DNA of 64,000 nucleotides from the NCBI GenBank assembly GCA_024239075.1, contig JANBVI010000027.1, forward strand, positions 124,001 to 188,000. The letters run 5' to 3'. This document shows, in pieces, positions 26,978-35,533 of this stretch (position 1 is its first letter; the number at the start of each line of letters is the position of its first letter). The notes under the pieces are model-generated. The model made no database searches. It saw nothing but the letters and a program-made list of their open reading frames with translations, and was not told the DNA's origin. The position numbers were made by a program, and so were the translations under genes. The stretch comes from Fischerella sp. CENA71 (GTDB lineage: Bacteria > Cyanobacteriota > Cyanobacteriia > Cyanobacteriales > Nostocaceae).

Positions 26978-28477
26978 CTAAGCTTTAGCTCTGAGCTTTT
27001 CTTCTAAGGCGTCGCGTGCGTGTTCTCTGTCATCAAAGTGGATTTTTTCGGTTCCGAGAATTTGGTAATCTTCGTGACCTTTACCAGCTAGCAGGACACC
27101 ATCTCCAGGTTCTGCTTCTAAAATTGCACTCCGAATGGCAGTAGCGCGATCGCAAATTACAATTGGCTGAATTGTTTCCGGTATTCCTGTTAAAATGTCC
27201 TGCAAAATCCGCTCTGGATCTTCAGTACGGGGATTATCAGATGTCACTACTGCTACGTCAGCTAGTTCGGCGGCTATTTTACCCATTTTGGGGCGCTTAG
27301 TTCTATCCCTATCTCCTCCGCAACCAAACACACAAATCATCTTACCAGGAATAAACGGACGCGCAGCTTTGAGCAAGTTCTCTAAACTATCAGGAGTGTG
27401 AGCATAATCTACAATCACACTAATGTCCTGTTGTGGATTCACCTGTACTCTTTCCATGCGTCCGGGAACACCCGGAAACTCTGGTATTACAGATACTACC
27501 AATTCTAAATCTAAACCTAAGTGTAAAACTGCTCCGACTGCTGCCAGAAGATTTTCCAGATTATATTGACCAACTAGGGGTGAACGAAAAGCAACATCAC
27601 CTTTTGGTGTGTGCAGTTTACCACTAACACCATTTGGTTCGTAACTTAAATCACTCATCCATAAATCAGCAGTGGAATTGCTGACACTATAACTCCAAAC
27701 TTTATTTGCATCTAAAGATGTAATTAATTGCTGTCCGTAGGCATCATCGGCATTAATGATTGCCCGCCCTTTGAGATAATCAGAATTAAATAGCAAAGCT
27801 TTGGCCGCGAAGTAATCTTCCATGTCGCGGTGAAAGTCGAGATGATCTTGAGTCAGATTACTAAACACCCCGACTTCAAATTGGCAACCCATTACCCGTC
27901 CTTGTGCCAAAGCGTGAGAACTAACTTCCATCACGCCATACTCGTTACCAGCAGCTATGGCTGCTGCTAGCTGCTGTTGCAGTTCAACTGCAAACGGTGT
28001 GGTATGAACAGCCGTTTGGGTGAACCCTGGCCAACGAGTATATAAAGTACCCATTAAAGCTGTAGGTTTATTGGCTTTGTGAAGGAAATATTCAATCAAA
28101 TGGGTGGTTGTGGTTTTACCATTTGTACCTGTGACGCCGACAAGCTTGAGTTTTTGTCCTGGATAATCATAAAAAACTTTAGCTAATTGGGCGCAGGCTT
28201 TTGTCATGTCTGTGGCGGTAATCACACAAGCGTCTGGGGTGGGAGGATGTTTGTGTGCGGCGCTAGGAGATATGATCGCCGCTACAGCACCTGCTGCTGT
28301 AGCACTTTGCCAAAAATCCCCGCCATCAACCCGTGTTCCAGGCATACCAATAAATAAATCTCCTGATCTGGTAGCATGGGAATTTGTTGTTAATCCTGTC
28401 ACTTCACTATCCATTGCTGGATGTTCAGGTAAATGCACAATCCCTTCTACACTGGCTATTAACTCCCGCAGTATCAT
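26978..28477 (-). CDS. murE: UDP-MurNAc-L-Ala-D-Glu:meso-diaminopimelate ligase
   Basis: 499-residue Mur ligase adding meso-diaminopimelate to the peptidoglycan stem. N-terminal UDP-binding domain (DSEVTGLTTNSHATRSGDLFIG), ATP loop GTNGKTT at 117-123, the mid-domain HTTPFAVELQ and EVSSHALAQGR, and the C-terminal DNPRTEDPERI motif (about 415-425), whose DNPR is the hallmark of the DAP-adding, Gram-negative-type enzyme. Lies between the kinase and a thioredoxin-like gene, all on the minus strand but with repeats between, so no clear operon. Confidence 0.95.
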   Translation of the reverse strand: MILRELIASVEGIVHLPEHPAMDSEVTGLTTNSHATRSGDLFIGMPGTRVDGGDFWQSATAAGAVAAIISPSAAHKHPPTPDACVITATDMTKACAQLAKVFYDYPGQKLKLVGVTGTNGKTTTTHLIEYFLHKANKPTALMGTLYTRWPGFTQTAVHTTPFAVELQQQLAAAIAAGNEYGVMEVSSHALAQGRVMGCQFEVGVFSNLTQDHLDFHRDMEDYFAAKALLFNSDYLKGRAIINADDAYGQQLITSLDANKVWSYSVSNSTADLWMSDLSYEPNGVSGKLHTPKGDVAFRSPLVGQYNLENLLAAVGAVLHLGLDLELVVSVIPEFPGVPGRMERVQVNPQQDISVIVDYAHTPDSLENLLKAARPFIPGKMICVFGCGGDRDRTKRPKMGKIAAELADVAVVTSDNPRTEDPERILQDILTGIPETIQPIVICDRATAIRSAILEAEPGDGVLLAGKGHEDYQILGTEKIHFDDREHARDALEEKLRAKA

Positions 28478-28538
28478 ATTGTGAACCTCTTCAAAAAAGG
28501 AACTATAGGCTAGTGTTCTATCGCATTAGTTTTGATAG

Positions 28539-28596
28539 GTTTGTAGTAAGTACTTTAGTGCTTAAATATTTGAGGACTAAAGTCCTCACTACAAAC
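28539..28596. repeat. Structured dispersed repeat, copy B
   Basis: 58 bases: GTTTGTAGTAAG at the left and ACTACAAAC at the right, with inner hairpins AAGTAC-TTTA-GTGCTT and GAGGAC-TAAA-GTCCTC. Sequence in the stems differs from copy A while pairing is kept. Confidence 0.75.
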
Positions 28597-28692
28597 CCAG
28601 CAAAGTTGATGTGGTGGACTACTAGGGTTAGGGCTAACCATAACCGATAGCTTGCGCTTTATTCTGCACTATTTTCCTTTTTCTACAAATAC

Positions 28693-28998
28693 TTATAGAT
28701 ACTTCCGGAGTAAATTTTCCAACTGTTGTACTGTCGCACGGGGAGAAGGACGGGGTATAAGTTGGATTTTCTCTTCTGTGTTTGCGGGATATTCATCCTG
28801 GGAGCTATTTGCTTGATTGACTACAAACAAGACAGGAACCTCATATTGGTAAGCTTTAAACCAATCGTCATCAGTGGTAATGTCCCGAATTTCTAGCTGT
28901 AGAGATCGAAAATTTTGCATCTCTACAATTTTTTCTAACTTTTCCTGCAAACCCTCACATAAATGGCATCCCGGCTTACTGTATAAAATTAATCGCAT
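28693..28998 (-). CDS. Glutaredoxin-like thiol protein
   Basis: 101 residues, thioredoxin fold. The N-terminal beta strand and active site read LILYSKPGCHLCEGLQEKL with redox Cys11 and Cys14, then the family turn YEVPVLFVV (cis-proline VP near 55). Such CHLC-type glutaredoxin-family proteins (DUF836-like) act as small disulfide reductants. The end is rich in Pro/Arg. On the minus strand upstream of murE; separated by repeat copy B. Confidence 0.87.
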   Translation of the reverse strand: MRLILYSKPGCHLCEGLQEKLEKIVEMQNFRSLQLEIRDITTDDDWFKAYQYEVPVLFVVNQANSSQDEYPANTEEKIQLIPRPSPRATVQQLENLLRKYL

Positions 28999-29108
28999 TT
29001 TTTGATACCAATTCTCACATTGCCAAGCAACAGACTTTTACTATTGTGCTTGGTTTGAGGCATTTATGAACTGACTTGTCATCTCATCTGGAAACCTAAC
29101 CCCCTAAC

Positions 29109-29336
29109 CTATAGACTTGGTGTCTTGGTGGTTAAATTAAGATTTATTTTTTCACCACTAACTGGAATGCGATTGGCTGTTACAGCATCAGCGAGAGTTG
29201 TTTGGGGTGCGATCGCTTGCTGTACATTGGCTGATAGTTCACAACCAGTAACACTGGCCACCATACCAATACTTCCTGCACCTGCGAGTTTTAAGAAATG
29301 GCGACGTCCAACAAATCCATTAATTCGACTCATCAA
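29109..29336 (-). pseudogene. Truncated Tat-exported protein (possible 2Fe-2S oxidoreductase subunit)
   Basis: 75 residues. Twin-arginine signal: FVGRRHFLKLAGAGSIGMV followed by a lipobox-like VTGCE. After SANVQQAIAPQTTLADAV the frame runs SGEKINLNL and then ends in TTKTPSL, whose codons come from the repeat unit ACCAAGACACCAAG found elsewhere (23025-23040, 61700-61712). Tat signals of this kind lead cyanobacterial small (2Fe-2S) subunits of xanthine/aldehyde-oxidase type enzymes, whose first strand follows right here. I think the gene was cut at a repeat; it may still be translated as a short exported peptide. Confidence 0.5.
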
Positions 29337-29742
29337 TTTAGCTCAATAATGGAATCCAGCTATTCAAAGCTTTATTCGTTCAGGAAAATAACAATTTTCC
29401 CCGCTTTCAAGAGTAGGAATTGAGACGATTTAATAGTTATTTAATTTTTATTAAAAAAGATGTGAAGTTATAAATGTATAAGGATATAGAAAAAACAGTA
29501 AATCTAATTAAGTGCAAATACTGGAATAAAATTAGGTATTTATTTAACTTTTTGAACTTTTCATTTTTTATTTGAAATTACTTCACATTTATAGGATTGT
29601 AATTAACTGTAATTAACGCCAAAATCGGGATAGGCAAACATTTGGAAAGTTCTTGAATGCTGAAAACTATACGAGTATCTCAAGAAACAAAAATCCAGGG
29701 TGCATGTCTCATCAATCAAGTAAACTACTTAAGTAATCCTTC
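29337..29742. other. Spacer before the CAP-domain gene
   Basis: About 400 AT-rich bases. One short frame 29657-29746 (29 codons) ends with TGA overlapping the ATG of the next gene (ATGA); it is not conserved to my knowledge and could be a leader. No hairpin terminator seen. Confidence 0.4.
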
Positions 29743-30285
29743 ATGATCCGACAATCTGCTTTTGGCACTGCTTTAAGTATGCTTGTCCTTGCTGGTGGGT
29801 TAACAACCACTTCACTAGGTCATACGTCAACAAAAAATTTGTTCGCCAATCAGACGTTACTGACTCCATCACCTCAGATTGCGTCTGTTGCTACTTTCAA
29901 AACAACTGATTTGGAAAAATTGGTTTTTGAGCGAATTAATCGATATCGAGCTTCTCTGGGTCTGAAAAAACTAACTTTAAATGCAAAAATCTCTAAACAA
30001 GCAAGAATTCATAGTCAAAATATGGCTAGAGGTAAAGTCCCCTTTAGTCATCAAGGATTTGAACGACGAGTTAATGCTATTCCTATTCGCTACATAAGCG
30101 CTGCCGAAAATGTTGCTTATAATTTAGGATATAGTGATCCAGCAGCAGAAGCTGTCAGTGGCTGGATCAAAAGTCCTGAGCATCTAGTCAACATAAAAGG
30201 CAATTACAATTTAACCGGAATTGGTGTGGCTACCAATAGTAAAGGTGAAGTTTATTTGACACAAATTTTCATTGGTAATCGGTGA
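29743..30285 (+). CDS. CAP (SCP/PR-1) domain exported protein
   Basis: 180 residues. A signal peptide (about 1-30: MIRQSAFGTALSMLVLAGGL) precedes a bacterial CAP domain: LVFERINRYRASLGLKKLTLNAKIS, then IHSQNMARGKVPFSHQGFERR, AAENVAYNLGYSDPAAEAVSGWIKSPEHLVNI and GIGVATNSKGEVYLTQIFI. The His residues (SHQGF and PEHLVN) of the cavity are present. These secreted proteins are of unclear biochemical function. ATG overlaps the stop of a small upstream frame. Confidence 0.9.
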   Translation: MIRQSAFGTALSMLVLAGGLTTTSLGHTSTKNLFANQTLLTPSPQIASVATFKTTDLEKLVFERINRYRASLGLKKLTLNAKISKQARIHSQNMARGKVPFSHQGFERRVNAIPIRYISAAENVAYNLGYSDPAAEAVSGWIKSPEHLVNIKGNYNLTGIGVATNSKGEVYLTQIFIGNR

Positions 30286-30397
30286 TGGGTAATGGGTAAT
30301 TTTGATTAATCACCAACCACTAACAAACAACTACAATAATGTAGTGTCTGATGGGATTATTTTCTAGTAGACACTGCTTTATTTTTGTGACGATTAC

Positions 30398-31027
30398 ATG
30401 GAATTACAAGATTTTCAAGTTTGCGATCGCGATCTTAGCGACACTTCTCTATCCCAGTATTTACAAGCTGATGCGATCGCTGTTGATACAGAAACAATGG
30501 GATTAATACCGCAACGCGATCGCTTGTGCTTAGTACAATTATGTAATAGCCAAGGTCAAGTAACAGCGATCCGTATAGCTAAAGGACAAACTGAAGCCCC
30601 TAACTTAAAAAAATTACTGGAAGCGGCGAATATTGTTAAAGTGTTTCACTTTGCCCGTTTTGATGTTGCTACCTTACGTTACCATTTGGGGATTCACGTC
30701 AATCCAGTTTTCTGTACCAAAATAGCTAGTAAATTAGTGCGTACTTATACACCACGTCATGGCTTGAAAGATGTGGTGCAAGAACTAGAACAAGTAGAAC
30801 TAGATAAAAGCTCTCAAAGTTCCGATTGGGGAAACGCTGATCGACTCACGGAAGCTCAACTTAGCTACGCTGCTAACGATGTCCGCTACTTACTCAAAGT
30901 TCAGCAGAAATTAATCGCAATGCTTGAACGAGAAGAACGTTTGCAGATAGCTCAAGAATGCTTTCAGTTTTTGCCGACTATAGTTTCCCTAGATTTGTTG
31001 CAATTCAAGGATATATTTGAACATTAA
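30398..31027 (+). CDS. rnd: Ribonuclease D-like 3'-5' exoribonuclease
   Basis: 209 residues: only the DEDD exonuclease domain, without the HRDC domains of E. coli RNase D, which is usual in cyanobacteria. Exo I motif AIAVDTETMGL (Asp30, Glu32), Exo II VFHFARFDVATL (Asp in FARFD), Exo III YAANDVRYLL (Tyr and Asp, DEDDy type). Involved in tRNA/RNA 3' trimming. The frame ends at 31027; following sequence is repeats. Upstream gene is on the same strand but separated by ~110 bases. Confidence 0.93.
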   Translation: MELQDFQVCDRDLSDTSLSQYLQADAIAVDTETMGLIPQRDRLCLVQLCNSQGQVTAIRIAKGQTEAPNLKKLLEAANIVKVFHFARFDVATLRYHLGIHVNPVFCTKIASKLVRTYTPRHGLKDVVQELEQVELDKSSQSSDWGNADRLTEAQLSYAANDVRYLLKVQQKLIAMLEREERLQIAQECFQFLPTIVSLDLLQFKDIFEH

Positions 31028-31063
31028 GTTTTGGTCATTGGTCATCCGATTTTGGATTTTAGA

Positions 31064-31135
31064 TTTTGGACTTCGTCGTGAGCGCTACTTCGACAAGGCT
31101 CAGTACAAGTCAGTCGAACGATTTTGGATTGACCC
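31064..31135. repeat. Dispersed repeat with 60-base perfect inverted partner
   Basis: Bases 31071-31130 are identical, in reverse complement, to 42848-42907. The inner part TTCGAC...GTCGAA can fold. It is flanked by AAAATCC-type heptamers. Confidence 0.8.
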
Positions 31136-31312
31136 TACGGATAAATCCGAGAGCTTGAAGATTTTGGATTTTCGATTTATTCCACAGATAAATCTGGGGG
31201 CTTGTACCCTGCTCGGAATTTTTGGTCATTGTTTTTACCAAAAGAGGTAAGAATTTAAACCAAGCAACCCATCCCAACCAATCACCAATGACCAATAACT
31301 AATGACAAAAAC

Positions 31313-31768
31313 TTATACTTCTTTTTCTGCTTGTTCTGTGTGTTCTTTCAAGCGATCCACTACATTGTATGCACCAGCACTAGGAGGAATTTGTGCTTCT
31401 ACAACACCTTCAGTTGGACCACCAATTGCTTTCCATGCAGCCAAACCGCCTTTAAGTTCGGATACATGTTCAAAGCCAGCACTTCTCAACGACTGTGCGG
31501 CTTGGGCTGTTTCTTCTTCATTGGCACCATAAACATAGATATCACGACTTTTGGCGATAGTTGCTGTTGCACGATCTACCAATTCATTTAATGGCATTGG
31601 CATCGCACCTGTGATATGACCTTGGTTGTGAGTTTGGCGATCGCGTACATCTAGAATTGTTAACGCAGGCTCTCCCCACTCTAAACGAGATTTCAATACA
31701 TGCACATCAGACTGTGCATCAATTGGGGGTTGTGAAGGAATTATATTTTCTACAAGTTTGTTATCCAT
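31313..31768 (-). CDS. Rhodanese-fold protein lacking the catalytic cysteine
   Basis: 151 residues with a rhodanese domain: EPALTILDVRDRQTHNQGHITGAMPMPLNEL (the DVR...HI.GA motif), then RDIYVYGANEEETAQAAQSLRSAGFEHVSELKGGLAAWKAIGG. In active rhodaneses the strand is followed by Cys-x-x-Gly-x-Arg; here the cysteine position is Gly81 and the arginine is missing, so sulfurtransfer is not expected. It may bind a partner or act as a structural or sensor domain. The ending DRLKEHTEQAEKEV is helical. Confidence 0.88.
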   Translation of the reverse strand: MDNKLVENIIPSQPPIDAQSDVHVLKSRLEWGEPALTILDVRDRQTHNQGHITGAMPMPLNELVDRATATIAKSRDIYVYGANEEETAQAAQSLRSAGFEHVSELKGGLAAWKAIGGPTEGVVEAQIPPSAGAYNVVDRLKEHTEQAEKEV

Positions 31769-32108
31769 AATTTTTCCTCATTTATTTAGACTAAGCACAC
31801 TCACAAAACCTGAGAACGCCAAGACATGAGCATACAGGGCGTCCCCCAGATTTGAATCTCCCAGAGATGAGTGCAGAATTAAAGTGACTGACCAAAATGT
31901 ACCCAAAAAAGCTACTAAAACTTCTCTTTCTTGAGAATGAAGCTGAGGAATTTCTCTCTATCTACCTGGAGGTATATTGCTTTATTTCAAAATTTATTTG
32001 CCATTTTGTAGATCATTTTTGATGTTTAACCAAAATTTAATCTTAGTCAAATATAATACATTAAAATATTTTATTATTAATTGCTTTACTAAATAAAATT
32101 TTACATGT
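31769..32108. other. AT-rich spacer between divergent genes
   Basis: About 340 bases with promoters for the rhodanese-like gene (minus) and the TAXI gene (plus). No coding frame or hairpin I would defend. Confidence 0.4.
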
Positions 32109-33737
32109 ATGCCTACATCTAAAAAACCTTGGAGTTTGGGATTTCTCAGTTTTTTTGAAAATCTTGATCCTCAATCAAAATTAGTATTTATTAGTCTTGG
32201 TTTTGCCAGTGTTGGTTTAGTCTTATTTATTATCGGGAATATAATTGTCCGCCTCACTTCACCACAACTTATCCTTGCTGCGGGAGATCCAGAAGGAGAA
32301 AGCTATATTATTAGCGAAGCTATTCAAAAGGTCGTACAAAAAAAATCCAACATTAACATTAAAGTAATTGCAACAGGGGGTACGACAGAAAATCTAGAAA
32401 TGTTACAGACAGGAAAAGCGGAATTAGTGACGGCTCAAGCAGATGTTATTGGGCAAGAAATGGATCTGATTGAAAGTCGTCAATCTCATTCAGAAACTTC
32501 TCAGATTCAAGCTTCTCCACGGGCTATTGCAGTGTTGTATCAAGATTTGTTTCAGTTAGTTGTTAGAGATCCAAATATTAAGAACTTTGAACAATTGCGA
32601 GGTAAAACTATTGCTTTACCTGCTAAAGGTGGACAATATAAATCTTTTTTGAAAATTGCAGACCATTATGGTTTAGTAAAACAAGATAAACCAGATGTGA
32701 TTATTTCAGGTTTAAAAAGTAATTATTACGATGATCGGCAAGCAGAAGAAGACTTTAAATCGAAAAGAGCAGATGCGCTGTTTCGTGTGCGCGCTTTAGG
32801 TAATCTTGGTATTGCCCAGCTTGTTCAAGATCAAGATGGGCGCTTGTTAGCAATTCCTCAAGCACAAGCAATGAAAATCAAGTATCCTGCTTTTGAAAAT
32901 GCGAAAATTCCCCAAGGAGCATACAGAGGTAATCCACCGATGCCTTTGACTGAATTAGACACAGTCGCTATAGATCGGTTATTGGTAGCTAGCGAAAAAA
33001 TTGATGACAATGTAATTAGAGAAATTACGCGAATTATATTTGAAAATCGTCAAGAAATAGCAGATGCGATCGCGGAAAGTCATGCCGAAGTCAAACCTTT
33101 AGTTGCTAGCATTAAACGTCCCAGGGATAATGATGGTACAGGTATACCAATTCATCCAGGTGCGATCGCTTTTTACGAACGAGACAAACCATCTTTTGTC
33201 CAAGAGAATGCAGATTTTTTAGCCTTAATTTTAACTATTTTTCTCCTTGTAGCTTCCTGGTTTCGACAACTTAAATTATGGGTAGAACGTAGTAAAAAAG
33301 ATAAAGCCGATGACTATATTAATACGGCTATCAAACTTATGGATAAAGGTATAGGTAAGCTCGAAGACAGACAAAAACAACTTGATAATACTTTTAAAAA
33401 TGCTGCTGAGGCTTTAATCGGCGAAAGAATTTCTCAAGAATCATTTCGTACTTTCAATGAAGCTTATAAAACTACAAGAGAAGCAATAGAAAGAGAAAAA
33501 GAAATTTTCTATCAAGAAATTGAGCAAAAGCAAAGAGAAATTTCTGCGGAGTATATCAAGGCAGTTGTAGGATTATTACAAGATAAAACCATCAGCAAAG
33601 ATTTGCTACAAAAAGAATTAGACAACATTCTCGAACAAGTAGCAAGTGATTTGATTGCCGAACAAATTTCTCAAGAATCCTACCGAACTTTTGTGGAAGC
33701 ATATAAAATTACCAGAGATGCAGTTGAGCGAAAATAA
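32109..33737 (+). CDS. TAXI-family solute-binding protein with membrane anchors and coiled-coil tail
   Basis: 542 residues. Hydrophobic segment at about 26-47 (LVFISLGFASVGLVLFIIGNIIV). The binding domain (about 55-350) has the TAXI pattern LAAGDPEGESYIISEAIQKVVQ, KVIATGGTTENLEMLQTGKAELVTAQADV, and FEQLRGKTIALPAKGGQYKSF. A second transmembrane helix at about 363-383 is followed by a ~150-residue acidic/basic coiled coil. No TRAP permease genes follow, so this is likely a membrane-tethered sensor rather than a transporter subunit; a histidine-kinase remnant directly behind supports a sensing link. Confidence 0.85.
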   Translation: MPTSKKPWSLGFLSFFENLDPQSKLVFISLGFASVGLVLFIIGNIIVRLTSPQLILAAGDPEGESYIISEAIQKVVQKKSNINIKVIATGGTTENLEMLQTGKAELVTAQADVIGQEMDLIESRQSHSETSQIQASPRAIAVLYQDLFQLVVRDPNIKNFEQLRGKTIALPAKGGQYKSFLKIADHYGLVKQDKPDVIISGLKSNYYDDRQAEEDFKSKRADALFRVRALGNLGIAQLVQDQDGRLLAIPQAQAMKIKYPAFENAKIPQGAYRGNPPMPLTELDTVAIDRLLVASEKIDDNVIREITRIIFENRQEIADAIAESHAEVKPLVASIKRPRDNDGTGIPIHPGAIAFYERDKPSFVQENADFLALILTIFLLVASWFRQLKLWVERSKKDKADDYINTAIKLMDKGIGKLEDRQKQLDNTFKNAAEALIGERISQESFRTFNEAYKTTREAIEREKEIFYQEIEQKQREISAEYIKAVVGLLQDKTISKDLLQKELDNILEQVASDLIAEQISQESYRTFVEAYKITRDAVERK

Positions 33738-33743
33738 TAATGA

Positions 33744-33911
33744 CTTACTACTAAATATATCGGGAAAGGTACAGGATTGGGATTAGCGATCGCTCGTCAA
33801 ATTATAGTTGAAAAGTACGAAGGTAATTTGAATGTAAATTCAGCTATTGGGCAAGGTTCTGAGTTTAAGATAGAAATACCGATTGGTAAATTTCCCATAC
33901 CAACAAAGTGA
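33744..33911 (+). pseudogene. C-terminal fragment of a histidine kinase ATPase domain
   Basis: The plus strand encodes KYIGKGTGLGLAIARQIIVEKY, then EGNLNVNSAIGQGSEFKIEIP and ends with a TGA at 33909-33911. This is the G2 box and last strands of a HATPase domain; no kinase start precedes it, as the preceding 6 bases belong to the end of the TAXI gene and an in-frame TGA lies at 33741-33743. The rest of the kinase is missing. Confidence 0.75.
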
Positions 33912-34098
33912 ATATTTGGCTCAGAAATTACTAATTTTACTTGATTACCTTATTGCTGACAGGTTACTCTGACCAACTCAGCATTCAATCAATAACATAT
34001 AATATAAATAAATTTTTACGTAAATTTACTGCTATGCACATGTAAAACCTAGTGTTAGTTTGAGGTGTCCATAAGACAGAAAATAATTTAGGTATTTC
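33912..34098. other. Upstream region of the Rep gene
   Basis: 187 AT-rich bases with a short palindrome TTTACGTAAA near 34016-34025 and an AT-tract. A candidate place for a double-strand origin nick site; I cannot identify the nick sequence. Confidence 0.35.
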
Positions 34099-35085
34099 AT
34101 GTCTGCTCAAACCTCAAATAGGAACGTGATTACTGTTAATGAATCGCTGCAAAATGAGTACAAACACAGTAAAAATACACTTGATTTATCTGATGTCTCT
34201 CCAATAGGAAAAATTTGGGAAAAGCATCGAACCAATGCTGATAAAATTTCCAATTATTATGCCAGTGCAGGTGAAGGTTGCTTCAATAGATATGCTTGGC
34301 GGATAAAAATGTGTTCCGAAATGCTGGAGTTTAAATTAGAATCAGAACTATCAGATGATATTCCCCAGCTAAAACTATTAGATGCGCGATTTTGTCGCGT
34401 TCGTCACTGTCCAGTTTGTCAGTGGCGACGAAGTTTGATGTGGAAAGCAAAAGCTTATAAAATTTTGCCTGAAGTTGTCGCTAACTACCCCAAGTATCGC
34501 TGGCTATTTATTACGTTGACAATCAAAAACTGCCATATAGAAGAGCTACGGCTAACTTTAGATGGAATGAACAAAGCCTTTAAGCGCTTGACTGAATTAA
34601 AGGTATGGCGTGTGAAAGGATGGGTGAAATCAGTTGAAGTTACCAAAGGTCGAGATGACGTATCAGCGCACCCACATTTACATATTTTAGCAATGGTGTC
34701 ACCTTCTTATTTCAGTCATGCCTATATATCTCATGCCAAGTGGGTAGAATTATGGCAGCAGTGCTTGCGTGTTGATTATCAGCCTGTTGTTCATGTTAGC
34801 GCGATCGCAAAACATCACGATCCAAAAGTACTTATTCCAGAAATTCTCAAATATCAGGTGAAAGAATCGGATTTAATAGCTGATAAAGAATGGTTTTTGG
34901 AATTAACCCGTCAGTTGCATAAAACCAGAGCCATTGCTGTCGGAGGTATACTGAGGCAATATATGCGGGAATTGAAAGAGAAAAATCAAAACCTCATTGA
35001 TGAAAATGAAGCGAATGACGAGGTGAATGAGAGAAGTTTTTTTTTCAAATGGGAGCGTAAGTTACAGAAGTACAAAAATGAGTGA
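34099..35085 (+). CDS. rep: Rolling-circle replication initiator (Rep, pC194/pUB110 type)
   Basis: 328 residues. All key parts of a Rep_1-family HUH nickase are present: a cysteine-rich segment FCRVRHCPVCQWRR (C99, C104, C107), the HUH metal-site motif HPHLHILAMV (His193, His195), and the nick tyrosine motif ILKYQVKESD with Tyr252 and Lys255, matching the KYxxKxSD pattern of small-plasmid Reps. Such proteins nick a double-strand origin and stay linked to the 5' end. In a chromosome it signals an integrated rolling-circle plasmid or transposon-like element. The last ~40 residues are charged and helical. Confidence 0.9.
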   Translation: MSAQTSNRNVITVNESLQNEYKHSKNTLDLSDVSPIGKIWEKHRTNADKISNYYASAGEGCFNRYAWRIKMCSEMLEFKLESELSDDIPQLKLLDARFCRVRHCPVCQWRRSLMWKAKAYKILPEVVANYPKYRWLFITLTIKNCHIEELRLTLDGMNKAFKRLTELKVWRVKGWVKSVEVTKGRDDVSAHPHLHILAMVSPSYFSHAYISHAKWVELWQQCLRVDYQPVVHVSAIAKHHDPKVLIPEILKYQVKESDLIADKEWFLELTRQLHKTRAIAVGGILRQYMRELKEKNQNLIDENEANDEVNERSFFFKWERKLQKYKNE

Positions 35086-35094
35086 TAATTGCGA

Positions 35095-35406
35095 TTACTC
35101 AAAATACTCACTATCCGGAAGGTAGGGAGGTTTCAGTCCTCTAAAGAATGTAGAAGCTTGTGTGAGAAGATAATGAGTATAAGCAGCATATTGGTGATGT
35201 GGGTATTGAGATGCAAGCCTTTGGTATTCAGCATAAGGTGCAATAAAGTAAATTACTTTTCCAGTAAAATAAGGCTTTTCACGATGAATTATAACAGACT
35301 TATACCAATGAATAAATTCAGGTTTATTAGTAAAAGAATTAGGTATAAAAATTCTTCCCAAAGGAAAGCCTGGAACTTCATGAAGGTTAATCAAGAATTC
35401 TGGCAT
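35095..35406 (-). CDS. Hypothetical protein converging on rep
   Basis: 103 residues, not recognised. Composition is protein-like (FLINLHEVPGFPLGRIFIP; EFIHWYKSVIIHREKPYFTGKVIYFIAPYAEY; ATG start and TGA-free frame across the gene). An overlapping plus-strand frame is the shadow: it is Cys/Lys-skewed and has no support. The gene converges on rep with 9 bases between the two stops, which suggests they belong to the same small element. No signal peptide or membrane helices. Confidence 0.55.
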   Translation of the reverse strand: MPEFLINLHEVPGFPLGRIFIPNSFTNKPEFIHWYKSVIIHREKPYFTGKVIYFIAPYAEYQRLASQYPHHQYAAYTHYLLTQASTFFRGLKPPYLPDSEYFE

Positions 35407-35533
35407 ACTTAGTTCAATCCTTAATAAGTTATTAACTACACCCTTCTCCCCTTCCGAAGGATAAAAAAAAATAATCTCCGATTAGAGGGGAAAAACTCTT
35501 TTTATTCTTTCATTTAATTTAGGCGTTAGCCTA

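Noticed and set aside
35089-35412. A plus-strand frame of 107 codons behind rep
   Set aside because: It lies over the minus-strand frame 35095-35406, whose composition is more protein-like; the plus frame is the shadow.
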